DNA of 12,714 nucleotides from Oscillospiraceae bacterium (GTDB lineage: Bacteria > Bacillota > Clostridia > Oscillospirales > Ruminococcaceae). The notes below the pieces were generated by a model. That model was not told where the DNA came from and ran no database searches. It was given only the letters and a program-made list of their open reading frames with translations. The stretch spans positions 1 through 12,714 of the forward strand of contig SFFJ01000034.1 of assembly GCA_004557855.1 (NCBI GenBank). Direction: 5' to 3'. Shown here piece after piece: positions 1-5,722 of the stretch. How positions within the stretch are numbered: position 1 is the stretch's first letter; each line of letters opens with the position of its first letter. The position numbers were made by a program, and so were the translations under genes.

Positions 1-134
1 CAGATGGGCTTAAAAAGAGCCTGCGGCGCATTTTTATCGCCGCTGCGCTGGAGCGCAGAACGGCGAACCACCACCCCTGTCCCCTCCTCCGAGGAGGGGA
101 ACTATGGGGGAAGTAACTAAATACTTTCTAATTT

Positions 135-181
135 GCGGCTTGCAAGGTGCCAAGCCGCTAACCCATGGTTATGGTTAGCGG
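135..181. repeat. Two overlapping, mutually exclusive hairpins
   Basis: GCGGCTTG at 135-142 pairs with CAAGCCGC at 151-158. CCGCTAACC at 155-163 pairs with GGTTAGCGG at 173-181. The two stems share bases 155-158, so a single strand can form only one at a time. No gene lies close enough on either strand to show which transcript, if any, would use such a switch. Confidence 0.6.
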
Positions 182-341
182 GGCTGGCGGTTTGCACGGA
201 AAAGGAGGGCGTTCCCCTCCCCCGAAGCGGGGGAGGCCGGGAGGGGGCAGATGCATCTGCGATACCTTATAAGCACCGTTTAGCCCACGATCCGGGAAAC
301 CGCCCTTTGGTTTTCCGGGCGGGCGTTCCGGTGCGTGGGTT

Positions 342-395
342 TTTAGGGCGCAGCCCTAAATGACTTTTGGTTACTTTTCTTCACAGAAAAGTAAC
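342..395. repeat. Adjacent perfect hairpins 342-360 and 370-395
   Basis: TTTAGGGC (342-349) and GCCCTAAA (353-360) form an 8-bp stem with loop GCA. Nine bases later GTTACTTTTC (370-379) and GAAAAGTAAC (386-395) form a perfect 10-bp stem with a 6-nt loop. The second is AT-rich, unlike most palindromes here. Neither is followed by a good T-run on the plus strand, so I do not call them terminators. They are likely dispersed intergenic repeats. Confidence 0.55.
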
Positions 396-614
396 GCCCC
401 GCCGGCAGGCGTACAGATTAAAACCTAATATAAAACTTGCGCCGCCGTAAGGCGATATCCCACTATTACCTAACGGGTCGCGGTGCGCGGGTGCGGGACT
501 GCGATTTGCCGAGGAAGTATCCCGCCGAAGGCGAGAAGAAACTGTGTCATGCCCATCTGCCGGAAGGCAAAAAGAAAACCGTGCCCTGCGGGCGGCGGGC
601 AGCGCCTTACGGGG

Positions 615-641
615 AAAAGAAAAAGCCCCCGTGGGGGCTTT
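615..641 (-). terminator. Rho-independent terminator of the phosphodiesterase gene
   Basis: On the minus strand an AAAGCCCC/GGGGCTTT stem with a short loop is followed by TTTTTCTTTT (624-615). It begins 12 nt downstream of the stop codon at 654-656, which is the expected place for the end of the minus-strand transcript. Confidence 0.8.
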
Positions 642-653
642 GGGTGCGGGCGG

Positions 654-1505
654 TTACTGCTGCCGGATGTAGGGCTCGGGGCGGTAGCGCTCGAAGATGA
701 CGGCGTCGAAGCGGGCAAGGGCCAGCGGCTCCTTTTTTTCGTCCCGGACCGTCCACGCGACGCAGGGGGTGTGCCAGACCTTGCGGGTGAGGGACAGGGT
801 GCGGGTGCGGGCGGCGGTGAGGTAATTGTAGGCGATGAAATCGGGGGCGGCGAGCCAATTGAACAAAAGCTGCTGCGAGCCCCATGTGCCGATGGAATTT
901 TTGGTCATGTTACCCTCGCCCTCGGTGTAGCGGTCGGAGAGCAGGCCGCGGGCCACGGCGGGGGCGTGCTTTTTCATCCAGATGATGACCTGCGGATGGA
1001 AGCTTTCGACGCAGTAAAGGCCGGGGTAATCGGCGAGCATGGCCATCATTTTTTCGCAGAGGTCGGGGTAGTTTTTCTGGTATTTCACCTCGACGATCAT
1101 CGGGATCTTTCCGGCGACGACCTCCAGCACCTGCGAGAACAGCGGGATGGTTTCATCGGTGCCGGAGAGGCGGAGCTGCTGCAATTCGGGGTAGGAGCTT
1201 TCATCCACCCGGCCGCTGACGCCGCAGACCCGGTCGAGGGTGTCATCGTGGAAAACGACCAGTTGGCCGTCGGTGGTGAGGTGGAGATCCAGCTCGATGC
1301 CATAGCCGGCCTCCACGGCGCGGCGGAAGGCGGGCAGGCTGTTTTCGGGGATGCCGTCTTCGACGCAGTGCAGCCCGCGGTGGGCATAGCGGCGGCCGAC
1401 GAAGGGCGCCATTTTCTTTTTTGCGGCGCCATCCGGGCGCAGGAGCAGCAGAAGGAGCAGGAACAGCAGCGCTATGACAAGCAGGATGATGAGGACGATT
1501 TTCAT
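654..1505 (-). CDS. Membrane-anchored glycerophosphodiester phosphodiesterase
   Basis: A 283-residue protein of the GDPD family, which hydrolyses glycerophosphodiesters to glycerol-3-phosphate and an alcohol in phospholipid turnover. Residues 1-22 are a strongly hydrophobic segment with a lysine at position 2, which anchors the protein in the membrane with the enzyme probably outside. The TIM-barrel metal and catalytic signature is complete: H42-R43 (AHRG), E54 in PENS, E71 and D73 (ELD), H87 (FHDD), and E139/K141 (VEVK). I start at the ATG at 1505 because AAGAGGT lies 5 nt upstream and the hydrophobic anchor follows at once. The frame stays open to 1664, but that extension translates repeat 1555-1640 into an Arg/Pro/Ala-rich peptide and would bury the anchor. 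The gene has its own candidate promoter and a terminator, so it is probably monocistronic. The substrate cannot be told from the sequence. Confidence 0.9.
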   Translation of the reverse strand: MKIVLIILLVIALLFLLLLLLLRPDGAAKKKMAPFVGRRYAHRGLHCVEDGIPENSLPAFRRAVEAGYGIELDLHLTTDGQLVVFHDDTLDRVCGVSGRVDESSYPELQQLRLSGTDETIPLFSQVLEVVAGKIPMIVEVKYQKNYPDLCEKMMAMLADYPGLYCVESFHPQVIIWMKKHAPAVARGLLSDRYTEGEGNMTKNSIGTWGSQQLLFNWLAAPDFIAYNYLTAARTRTLSLTRKVWHTPCVAWTVRDEKKEPLALARFDAVIFERYRPEPYIRQQ

Positions 1506-1554
1506 GAGGGACCTCTTTTCGGGTGGATTTTGGGGGCTTGCGGGGGAAAGGGGC

Positions 1555-1640
1555 GGGACGGCCGCAGGCCGTTTCGGCGCAGCCGAAACCGGCGGGCGCA
1601 GCCCGCCGACCCGCCGAAGGCGGGGGCCTGCGGCCGTCCC
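1555..1640. repeat. Cloverleaf-like GC repeat, copy 1
   Basis: The outer stem is GGGAC plus GGCCGCAGGCC (1555-1570) pairing with GGCCTGCGGCC plus GTCCC (1625-1640). It encloses three hairpins: 1571-1589 (8 bp, loop GCA), 1590-1608 (8 bp, loop GCA) and 1610-1624 (6 bp, loop GAA), with one unpaired base at the junction. It lies between a candidate promoter at 1690-1663 and the phosphodiesterase start at 1505, so it would be transcribed as part of that gene's leader. Confidence 0.9.
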
Positions 1641-1662
1641 CCTGCGGCTTGCGGATACCCCC

Positions 1663-1690
1663 ATTATACCGCAAAAGAAAAAAGGTGCAA
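1663..1690 (-). promoter_or_regulatory. Candidate sigma-A promoter for the phosphodiesterase gene
   Basis: A perfect TATAAT is read on the minus strand at 1668-1663. TTGCAC lies 16 nt upstream (1690-1685) and matches the -35 consensus at 3 of 6 positions. Transcription would begin near 1656 and run directly into repeat copy 1, giving a leader of about 150 nt. Confidence 0.5.
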
Positions 1691-1711
1691 GCCTGCCGCG
1701 CCGGAAAAATG

Positions 1712-1750
1712 CAATAGAAAAGTGCCGCCCTCCCGGCGGGGAAAGCGGCA
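1712..1750 (-). terminator. Probable terminator of the XRE regulator gene
   Basis: On the minus strand TGCCGC (1750-1745) pairs with GCGGCA (1728-1723), with further G/C pairing inside the loop, followed by an interrupted T-rich tail (CTTTTCTATTGC). It starts 28 nt after the stop codon at 1781-1779. The T-run is weak, hence moderate confidence. Confidence 0.45.
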
Positions 1751-1778
1751 GCTCCCTATGTGGCCGACGGATGCGAGC

Positions 1779-2096
1779 CTATCCGTTGCGTTCGGCAAGA
1801 AAAGCGGCATAATCACGAACCATAATACACTGCTCCTCGGTCAGGCTCTCCGGTATGGGGAGCAAATGACCGGACGGAGCAGCCGTTCCGGGATGCGGTT
1901 CATCCGACAATCCCACCAGGTAGTCCACGGTAGTTTGAAAATGCCTGGCAAGCCAGACCTTGGTGGCGTCGCTGGGGTCGCTTTTGTCCTTTTCGTAGGA
2001 GCATATAGTGTGGTGCGATACCGACAGCATATCTCCCAGCTCGGCTTGTGACAGTCCCGCTGCCTTGCGAAGCAGATACAAGCGGTGCCCTATCAT
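1779..2096 (-). CDS. XRE-family helix-turn-helix transcriptional regulator
   Basis: A 105-residue cytoplasmic DNA-binding protein. Residues 5-62 form a typical Cro/CI-type helix-turn-helix domain: LRKAAGLSQAELGDMLSVS, then HHTICSYEKDKSDPS, then LARHFQTTVDYLVG. The tail of about 40 residues (LPIPESLTEEQCIMVRDYAAFLAERNG) looks helical and may serve in dimerisation. The ATG at 2096 is preceded by an AAGGGAAGGG Shine-Dalgarno-like stretch and by an extended -10 element at 2140-2132. It is divergent from the small gene at 2331, with a 234-nt AT-rich region between them, so it may control that neighbour or itself; this is inference from position only. Small XRE proteins of this type occur both in prophages and as stand-alone chromosomal regulators, and no phage genes are seen here. 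Confidence 0.85.
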   Translation of the reverse strand: MIGHRLYLLRKAAGLSQAELGDMLSVSHHTICSYEKDKSDPSDATKVWLARHFQTTVDYLVGLSDEPHPGTAAPSGHLLPIPESLTEEQCIMVRDYAAFLAERNG

Positions 2097-2131
2097 AGCC
2101 CTTCCCTTCTCTCTTTAGACTTGGCAAGGTC

Positions 2132-2140
2132 ATCATACCA
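2132..2140 (-). promoter_or_regulatory. Extended -10 promoter element for the XRE gene
   Basis: The minus strand reads TGGTATGAT at 2140-2132: TATGAT with an upstream TG, the extended -10 pattern. No good -35 box is present at the usual distance, which is normal for extended -10 promoters. The start codon is about 30 nt downstream of the expected transcription start. Confidence 0.45.
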
Positions 2141-2330
2141 AATTTTGCACCGGAATGGAATGGTCTTTTGGAAAATCTACCTATTTCACAAACGGAGTTG
2201 GCAAAAGTTATCCAAAATGGCAAGGAAATCCGTCTAAAGGTATTTCCAGTAATCCACAGGTGGGCGGCGGCGCTCCGGTCATTTATAATGGAATTACACC
2301 CATTGTTTTGTGACGAAGGAGGTACATAAG

Positions 2331-2603
2331 ATGGAGGTTTTATCGCTGCACCGGGAAATGGCCGGTGAGGAGGGGGAGCGGTGCCGGGTGCGCTACGCCC
2401 TGCTGGAGGAGCGCTGCGGGCGGGAGAGGTGCTACGGTCTGCTGTGCTGCGTGGAGGGTCGGCATTTGCGGGGGGACCAGCTGCGGCGGCTGCCCTGCGT
2501 GACGGGGAGCCGTCGGGCGGGGGAGCTGCTGCTGGAGTTTTTGGCGGAGGAGGGGGTGACCCCGACCCATTTGGAGGAGGTGCTGGCCGAGCTGACGGGG
2601 TGA
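2331..2603 (+). CDS. Small DUF6514-like clostridial protein of unknown function
   Basis: A 90-residue protein with no signal peptide or membrane segment. The layout (an N-terminal strand ending RVRYALLEE, then YGLLCCVEG, a basic linker, and a C-terminal helix LLLEFLAEEGVTPTHLEEVLAEL) resembles short clostridial proteins of the DUF6514 type from memory; no search was possible. It is unusual in having six cysteines in 90 residues (18, 29, 34, 39, 40, 56). The ATG at 2331 is chosen because a perfect AAGGAGGT sits at 2316-2323 with a 7-nt spacer; the GTG at 2310 in frame lies upstream of that site. A TATAAT at 2284-2289 is a possible -10 element but lacks a -35 box. The gene is followed by repeat copy 2 and a terminator, so it is probably a single-gene transcript. 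Confidence 0.7.
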   Translation: MEVLSLHREMAGEEGERCRVRYALLEERCGRERCYGLLCCVEGRHLRGDQLRRLPCVTGSRRAGELLLEFLAEEGVTPTHLEEVLAELTG

Positions 2604-2669
2604 GGGTTGATACAGATGGTGGGGGCAGGCTTTTGCCCTTTGGGAGAGTTGGTGCAGGGGGATAGATAC

Positions 2670-2752
2670 GGCCGCAGGCCGCCCGGGCGAAGCCCGGGCA
2701 GGGCGCCCCGGAGGGGCGCCCCCCGCTGCGGAGCAGCGGGGGGCCTGCGGCC
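2670..2752. repeat. Cloverleaf-like GC repeat, copy 2
   Basis: The outer stem GGCCGCAGGCC (2670-2680) pairs with GGCCTGCGGCC (2742-2752). Inside are three hairpins: 2681-2699 (8 bp, loop GAA), 2701-2721 (9 bp, loop GGA) and 2721-2741 (8-9 bp, loop GGA). Similarity to copy 3 extends well beyond the core, over about 2628-2781: both share CCCTTTGGG and GTTGGTGCAGGGGG on the left and TGCGCC...GGCTGTAAA on the right. It lies in the 3' untranslated region of the small gene, upstream of its terminator. Confidence 0.9.
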
Positions 2753-2839
2753 GGCCCCCTGCGCCCTGCACAGGCTGTAAAAAGGGAAAGCGTCCCCTGC
2801 CCCACCCCGGAAAAGCACCTGCCCTATTTATAATAGGAT

Positions 2840-2863
2840 AGCGCCCCCACCGGGCGCTTTTTT
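2840..2863 (+). terminator. Rho-independent terminator after the small gene
   Basis: AGCGCCC (2840-2846) pairs with GGGCGCT (2852-2858) around loop CCACC, followed by an unbroken T-run at 2858-2863. It separates the small gene and repeat copy 2 from dpaA. Confidence 0.8.
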
Positions 2864-2915
2864 GCACCACGGGGGGAGGGGCGGAATAGGATGGTGCAGC
2901 GGGAGGCCCTCCCGC
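2863..2915. repeat. Two inverted repeats just upstream of dpaA
   Basis: TGCACCA (2863-2869) is repeated inverted as TGGTGCA (2892-2898). Immediately after, GCGGGAGG (2899-2906) and CCTCCCGC (2908-2915) form a 17-nt palindrome. They fill the short space between the upstream terminator and dpaA, where the dpaA promoter must lie, so they are candidate operators or leader structures. I cannot recognise a regulator site in them. Confidence 0.45.
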
Positions 2916-2950
2916 CGACCCATTGACACATAGAAAAGTGGTGACTGCCG

Positions 2951-3820
2951 ATGAAACGGACTGTAACGATATTGGGCGGGGACGAACGGATGGCATGGCT
3001 GGCGGAATGCCTGCGGCAAAAGGGCTATGCCCTGCGGCTGGCGGGGCTTTTGCCCCCTGCCCCGCTGCGCCGTAAGCTGCCCCCCTGCGAGCCGCCGCAG
3101 ACCGTTCTGCCGCACAGCGACCGTGTCATTCTGTCCATCCCTACGGCGGGGGCGGATGGGCTGCTGCGCACCCCCACGGTGCCGGATCGCTATCCGTTGG
3201 CGGAATGTCTGGAGCTGCTGCCGGAGGGCGCTGCGGTACTGGGCGGCAGGCTGCCCCCGGACTGCCCGGAAATCGTAAAGCGGCGGCATTTTACCTACAC
3301 CGACCTGCTGGCGCTGCCGGAGCTGCAGGAGCTTAATGCCATAGCGACGGCGGAGGGGGCGGTGGCGCTGGCCATGCGGGAGCAGAATACCACCCTGTTC
3401 CGTACCCGGTGCCTGGTGCTGGGCTACGGACGCTGCGGCAGTGCCCTGTGCCGCCGGCTGGGGGCATTGGGGGCGGAGGTAACCGCTGCCGCCCGCCGCC
3501 GGGAACAGCTGGCACGCATTTATGCGGATGGATACACCCCCTGCGAGATCGGGCGGCTTTCCCCTGCTCTGGACGGCTGCGAAGTCGTTTTTAATACCGT
3601 ACCTGCTGCCGTATTGCCCCGGCCGCTGCTGCAAAAGCTGCCGCCGGAGGCCTTACTGGTGGAGCTGGCCAGTGCGCCCGGCTGCTGCGATCCCGCCGAG
3701 GCCGAGGCGCTGGGGCTGCGGTACCGTGCTGCGCCCGGTCTGCCGGGAAAGGCAGCGCCCCGCACCGCCGGAGAATATTTGGGGCAGGTGATACCGACCC
3801 TGCCGGACTGGGAGGAATGA
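2951..3820 (+). CDS. dpaA: Dipicolinate synthase subunit A
   Basis: SpoVFA/DpaA, 289 residues, close to the usual family length. With DpaB it oxidises the dihydrodipicolinate-pathway intermediate to dipicolinate in the mother cell, and the product is moved into the forespore, where with calcium it gives heat resistance. Evidence: an N-terminal MKRTVTILGGDERM strand-loop, the family stretch NAIATAEGAVALAM (129-142), a Rossmann NAD(P)-binding glycine motif LVLGYGRCGSALC (155-167), and the C-terminal signature APGLPGKAAPRTAGEYL (261-277). The ATG at 2951 is the only plausible start; the Shine-Dalgarno is weak (AGTGGTG). dpaB begins 3 nt after the stop, so the two form an operon. In Bacillus subtilis the pair is under sigma-K. 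I could not find a convincing sporulation-type or sigma-A promoter upstream. The operon is flanked by two copies of the same repeat in the same orientation. Confidence 0.95.
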   Translation: MKRTVTILGGDERMAWLAECLRQKGYALRLAGLLPPAPLRRKLPPCEPPQTVLPHSDRVILSIPTAGADGLLRTPTVPDRYPLAECLELLPEGAAVLGGRLPPDCPEIVKRRHFTYTDLLALPELQELNAIATAEGAVALAMREQNTTLFRTRCLVLGYGRCGSALCRRLGALGAEVTAAARRREQLARIYADGYTPCEIGRLSPALDGCEVVFNTVPAAVLPRPLLQKLPPEALLVELASAPGCCDPAEAEALGLRYRAAPGLPGKAAPRTAGEYLGQVIPTLPDWEE

Positions 3821-3823
3821 ACG

Positions 3824-4408
3824 GTGAACGGAAAGAAACTTGGTTTTGCACTTTGCGGTTCCTTTTGCACGCTGGAACGCACCCTGAAAACGATGGCGGA
3901 GCTGGCTGCCGCCGGGTGGGAGATCCAGCCCATCATGTCGCCCTTCACCTACGAAACCGACACCCGCTTCGGGGCGGCGGAGCAGTGGCGGGACCGGGTG
4001 GAGGGTCTGTGCGGACGGCCCATCTGGCACACGGTGCCGCAGGTGGAGCCCATCGGCCCCCGGAAGCTGCTGGATATCCTGCTGGTGGCGCCCTGCACCG
4101 GCAACACACTGGGGAAGCTCGCCAACGGCATCACCGATACGCCGGTGACGATGGCGGTGAAGGCACACCTGCGGGGCGACCGGCCGGTGGTGCTGGCGGT
4201 TTCCACCAACGATGGATTAAGCGGCAGTGCGGCCGGGCTGGGGGCACTGCTGTGCCGGAAGAACTACTATTTTGTGCCCTTCGGGCAGGATGACCCCCTG
4301 AAAAAGCCGACCAGCCTCTGCGCCGAGCTTTCGCTGACCGGCGCCACGCTGGAGGCTGCCCTGCGGGGCGAGCAGCTGCAGCCGCTGCTGCTGGGTGCGA
4401 GGGGGTAG
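3824..4408 (+). CDS. dpaB: Dipicolinate synthase subunit B (flavoprotein)
   Basis: SpoVFB/DpaB, 194 residues, a flavoprotein-type (Dfp/UbiX fold) subunit that acts with DpaA. Recognisable stretches are GFALCGSFCTLERTL (7-21), SPFTYETDTRFG (39-50), the flavin-site-like VAPCTGNTLGKLANGITDTP (88-107), VLAVSTNDGLSGSA (123-136) and the C-terminal YYFVPFGQDDPLKKPTSL (148-165). The start is GTG at 3824: GGAGG at 3811-3815 inside the end of dpaA gives an 8-nt spacer. An ATG at 3817 overlaps the dpaA stop but is in another frame and opens only a shadow. The 3-nt gap and the Shine-Dalgarno lying within dpaA suggest translational coupling and equal dosage of the two subunits. Repeat copy 3 begins immediately after the stop codon. 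Confidence 0.95.
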   Translation: MNGKKLGFALCGSFCTLERTLKTMAELAAAGWEIQPIMSPFTYETDTRFGAAEQWRDRVEGLCGRPIWHTVPQVEPIGPRKLLDILLVAPCTGNTLGKLANGITDTPVTMAVKAHLRGDRPVVLAVSTNDGLSGSAAGLGALLCRKNYYFVPFGQDDPLKKPTSLCAELSLTGATLEAALRGEQLQPLLLGARG

Positions 4409-4449
4409 GGCTTCTCCCCTTTGGGCGGGTTGGTGCAGGGGGAAAATGC

Positions 4450-4531
4450 GGCCGCAGGCCGCCCGGGCTTCGCCCGGGCAGGGCGCCCCGCAGGGGCGCC
4501 CCCCGCTGCTGCGCAGCGGGGGCCTGCGGCC
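4450..4531. repeat. Cloverleaf-like GC repeat, copy 3
   Basis: The outer stem GGCCGCAGGCC (4450-4460) pairs with GGCCTGCGGCC (4521-4531). Hairpins: 4461-4479 (8 bp, loop TTC), 4481-4501 (9 bp, loop GCA) and 4502-4520 (8 bp, loop TGC). The first two hairpin stems are the same as in copy 2 and the third is nearly so, but all three loops differ; loop 1 is the exact reverse complement (GAA to TTC). Shared flanks extend from 4409, the base after the dpaB stop, to about 4560. Copies 2 and 3 are in direct orientation on either side of dpaAB. Confidence 0.9.
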
Positions 4532-4601
4532 GGCTTCCTGCGCCTTGTACGGGCTGTAAACGGGGCACCGACCCGCCGCTTGCCCCTGCCCCCACGCAGC
4601 T

Positions 4602-4618
4602 GCCTGCCGAGGGCAGGC
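4602..4618. repeat. Short GC hairpin
   Basis: GCCTGCC (4602-4608) pairs with GGCAGGC (4612-4618) around loop GAG. It resembles one arm of the large repeats but has no outer stem. The rest of 4532-4731 contains nothing I can recognise. Confidence 0.5.
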
Positions 4619-4731
4619 CCTCTCCCCGGGAAGTGCAGGGGAACTTGCAAACGCGGCGGTTCTCCTGCAAATCGTCCGCCGTCATTCAATTTTCGGGCAT
4701 TTTTCCTGCCGGACGGCCTAAAACCCCCGTG

Positions 4732-4767
4732 AAAACGCAGGATAAATTTTTTCGTCTTGCGTTTTTT
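4732..4767 (+). terminator. Possible terminator of the dpaAB operon
   Basis: AAAACGCA (4732-4739) pairs with TGCGTTTT (4758-4765), leaving T residues at the 3' end. The loop is long (18 nt) and the stem partly A/T, so this is a weak candidate, but it is the only one between dpaB and the next promoter. Confidence 0.4.
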
Positions 4768-4779
4768 GCCCCAAAAGAC

Positions 4780-4808
4780 TTGATTTTCCGGCCGCACTTC
4801 GCTATGAT
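4780..4808 (+). promoter_or_regulatory. Sigma-A promoter of the RpiR-cmk-ispH gene group
   Basis: TTGATT (4780-4785) and TATGAT (4803-4808) are separated by exactly 17 nt. Transcription would start near 4815, about 30 nt ahead of the RpiR-type gene. This is the clearest promoter upstream of the whole 4844-9781 gene group. Confidence 0.65.
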
Positions 4809-4843
4809 AAAGGGGAATACTTTATCGAAAAGAGGGACCGGCC

Positions 4844-5722
4844 ATGACACAGGACCTGCTTCAGCTGATCAGCGATGAAATGAAAGGCTTCTCCAAGGGG
4901 CAACGGCGCATCGGCGCGTTTATCCTGGAGCACTACGATAAAGCCGCCTTTATGACCGCCGCCAAGCTGGGCGAAACGGTGGGCGTCAGCGAATCCACCG
5001 TGGTGCGGTTTGCCGCCGAGCTGGGCTTCGAGGGCTATCCCCAGCTGCAAAAATCCCTGCAGGATATCATCCGCAACCGGCTCACCACCGTCCAGCGCAT
5101 GGAGATCATCGATGAACAGCTCTCCGGCGGGGTGGATGTGCTGCACCGGGTCATGTCCTCCGATGCCGATAAGATCCGCCGCACGCAGGAGGAGATCGAC
5201 CCCAAGGACTTCGATACCGTCATCGATTCCATCATCGGCGCCCGGCGCATCTACATTTTGGGGCTGCGCTCCTCCGGGGTCCTGGCGGGATTTTTGTCCT
5301 TCTACTTCAACCACATCTTCGAGGACGTGGTGAACGTCGGGGCGGCGCAGGGCGAGACCTTCGAGCAGATGCTGCGGATCGGGCCGAACGACGTGCTCAT
5401 CGCCATCAGCTTCCCCCGCTATTCCCAGCGGACGCTGAAGGCGGTGCACTATGCCAAAAAGCAGGGTGCCTGCATCATCGGCATCACCGATTCCACCAGT
5501 GCGCCGCTGGCCGGGATGTCCAACCACGTGCTGCTGGCCCGCAGCGAAATGGCGTCCTTTGTCGATTCGCTGGTGGCGCCCATGAGCCTGCTCAATGCCA
5601 TTATTGTGGCGGTGGGGCTGCGCAAAAAGCACGAGACCAGCAACACCTACGCCATGCTGGAACGCATCTGGAGCGAGTATGACGTTTACGAGAAAAACGA
5701 GGAGATCCATTCTGCCCCATGA
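4844..5722 (+). CDS. MurR/RpiR-family transcriptional regulator
   Basis: A 292-residue cytoplasmic regulator. Residues 1-77 are the RpiR-type DNA-binding domain, with the helix-turn-helix around AAKLGETVGVSESTVVRFAAELGFEGY (39-65; 27 residues, key S49, S51 and R55). Residues about 133-262 form a SIS domain (ARRIYILGLRSSG, then FPRYSQRT and GITDSTSAPLA), which in this family binds phosphosugars or amino sugar derivatives. The ATG at 4844 has AGAGGG with a 7-nt spacer. Its TGA overlaps the ATG of the next gene (ATGA), so the regulator and the flavoprotein are translationally coupled. The ligand is not evident: no sugar-catabolic gene is next to it, which is unusual for this family. It might control its own operon. 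Confidence 0.88.
   Translation: MTQDLLQLISDEMKGFSKGQRRIGAFILEHYDKAAFMTAAKLGETVGVSESTVVRFAAELGFEGYPQLQKSLQDIIRNRLTTVQRMEIIDEQLSGGVDVLHRVMSSDADKIRRTQEEIDPKDFDTVIDSIIGARRIYILGLRSSGVLAGFLSFYFNHIFEDVVNVGAAQGETFEQMLRIGPNDVLIAISFPRYSQRTLKAVHYAKKQGACIIGITDSTSAPLAGMSNHVLLARSEMASFVDSLVAPMSLLNAIIVAVGLRKKHETSNTYAMLERIWSEYDVYEKNEEIHSAP

Larger units (their letters stand above)
1..612. other. Gene-free region rich in short inverted repeats
   Basis: I see no convincing gene here. Open frames at about 133-363 and 437-700 run through palindromes and, in the second case, through a terminator, and resemble no family I know. What can be seen are many perfect inverted repeats: 81-99 (9-bp arms), 135-158 and 155-181 (overlapping, mutually exclusive), 216-236 (9 bp, loop AAG), 247-260 (self-complementary), 342-360 (8 bp, loop GCA), 370-395 (10 bp), 523-533 (4 bp, loop GAA) and 583-593 (4 bp, loop TGC). 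Several use the same triloops as the six large repeats elsewhere in the window, so this may be a decayed patchwork of the same kind of element. That relation is inference. Confidence 0.6.

Noticed and set aside
437..700. Plus-strand open frame of 87 codons
   Set aside because: It reads through short hairpins and the terminator at 615-641 and into the 3' end of the phosphodiesterase gene; there is no Shine-Dalgarno sequence.
483..2051. Plus-strand open frame of 522 codons
   Set aside because: It is antisense to the phosphodiesterase and XRE genes, which have clear family motifs; GC-rich genes commonly leave the opposite strand open.
1779..2096. XRE regulator as evidence of a prophage
   Set aside because: No integrase, structural, lysis or attachment-site features are present in the window.
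2923..2928. TTGACA upstream of dpaA as a -35 box
   Set aside because: The position 17 nt downstream falls on the dpaA start codon and has no -10 sequence.
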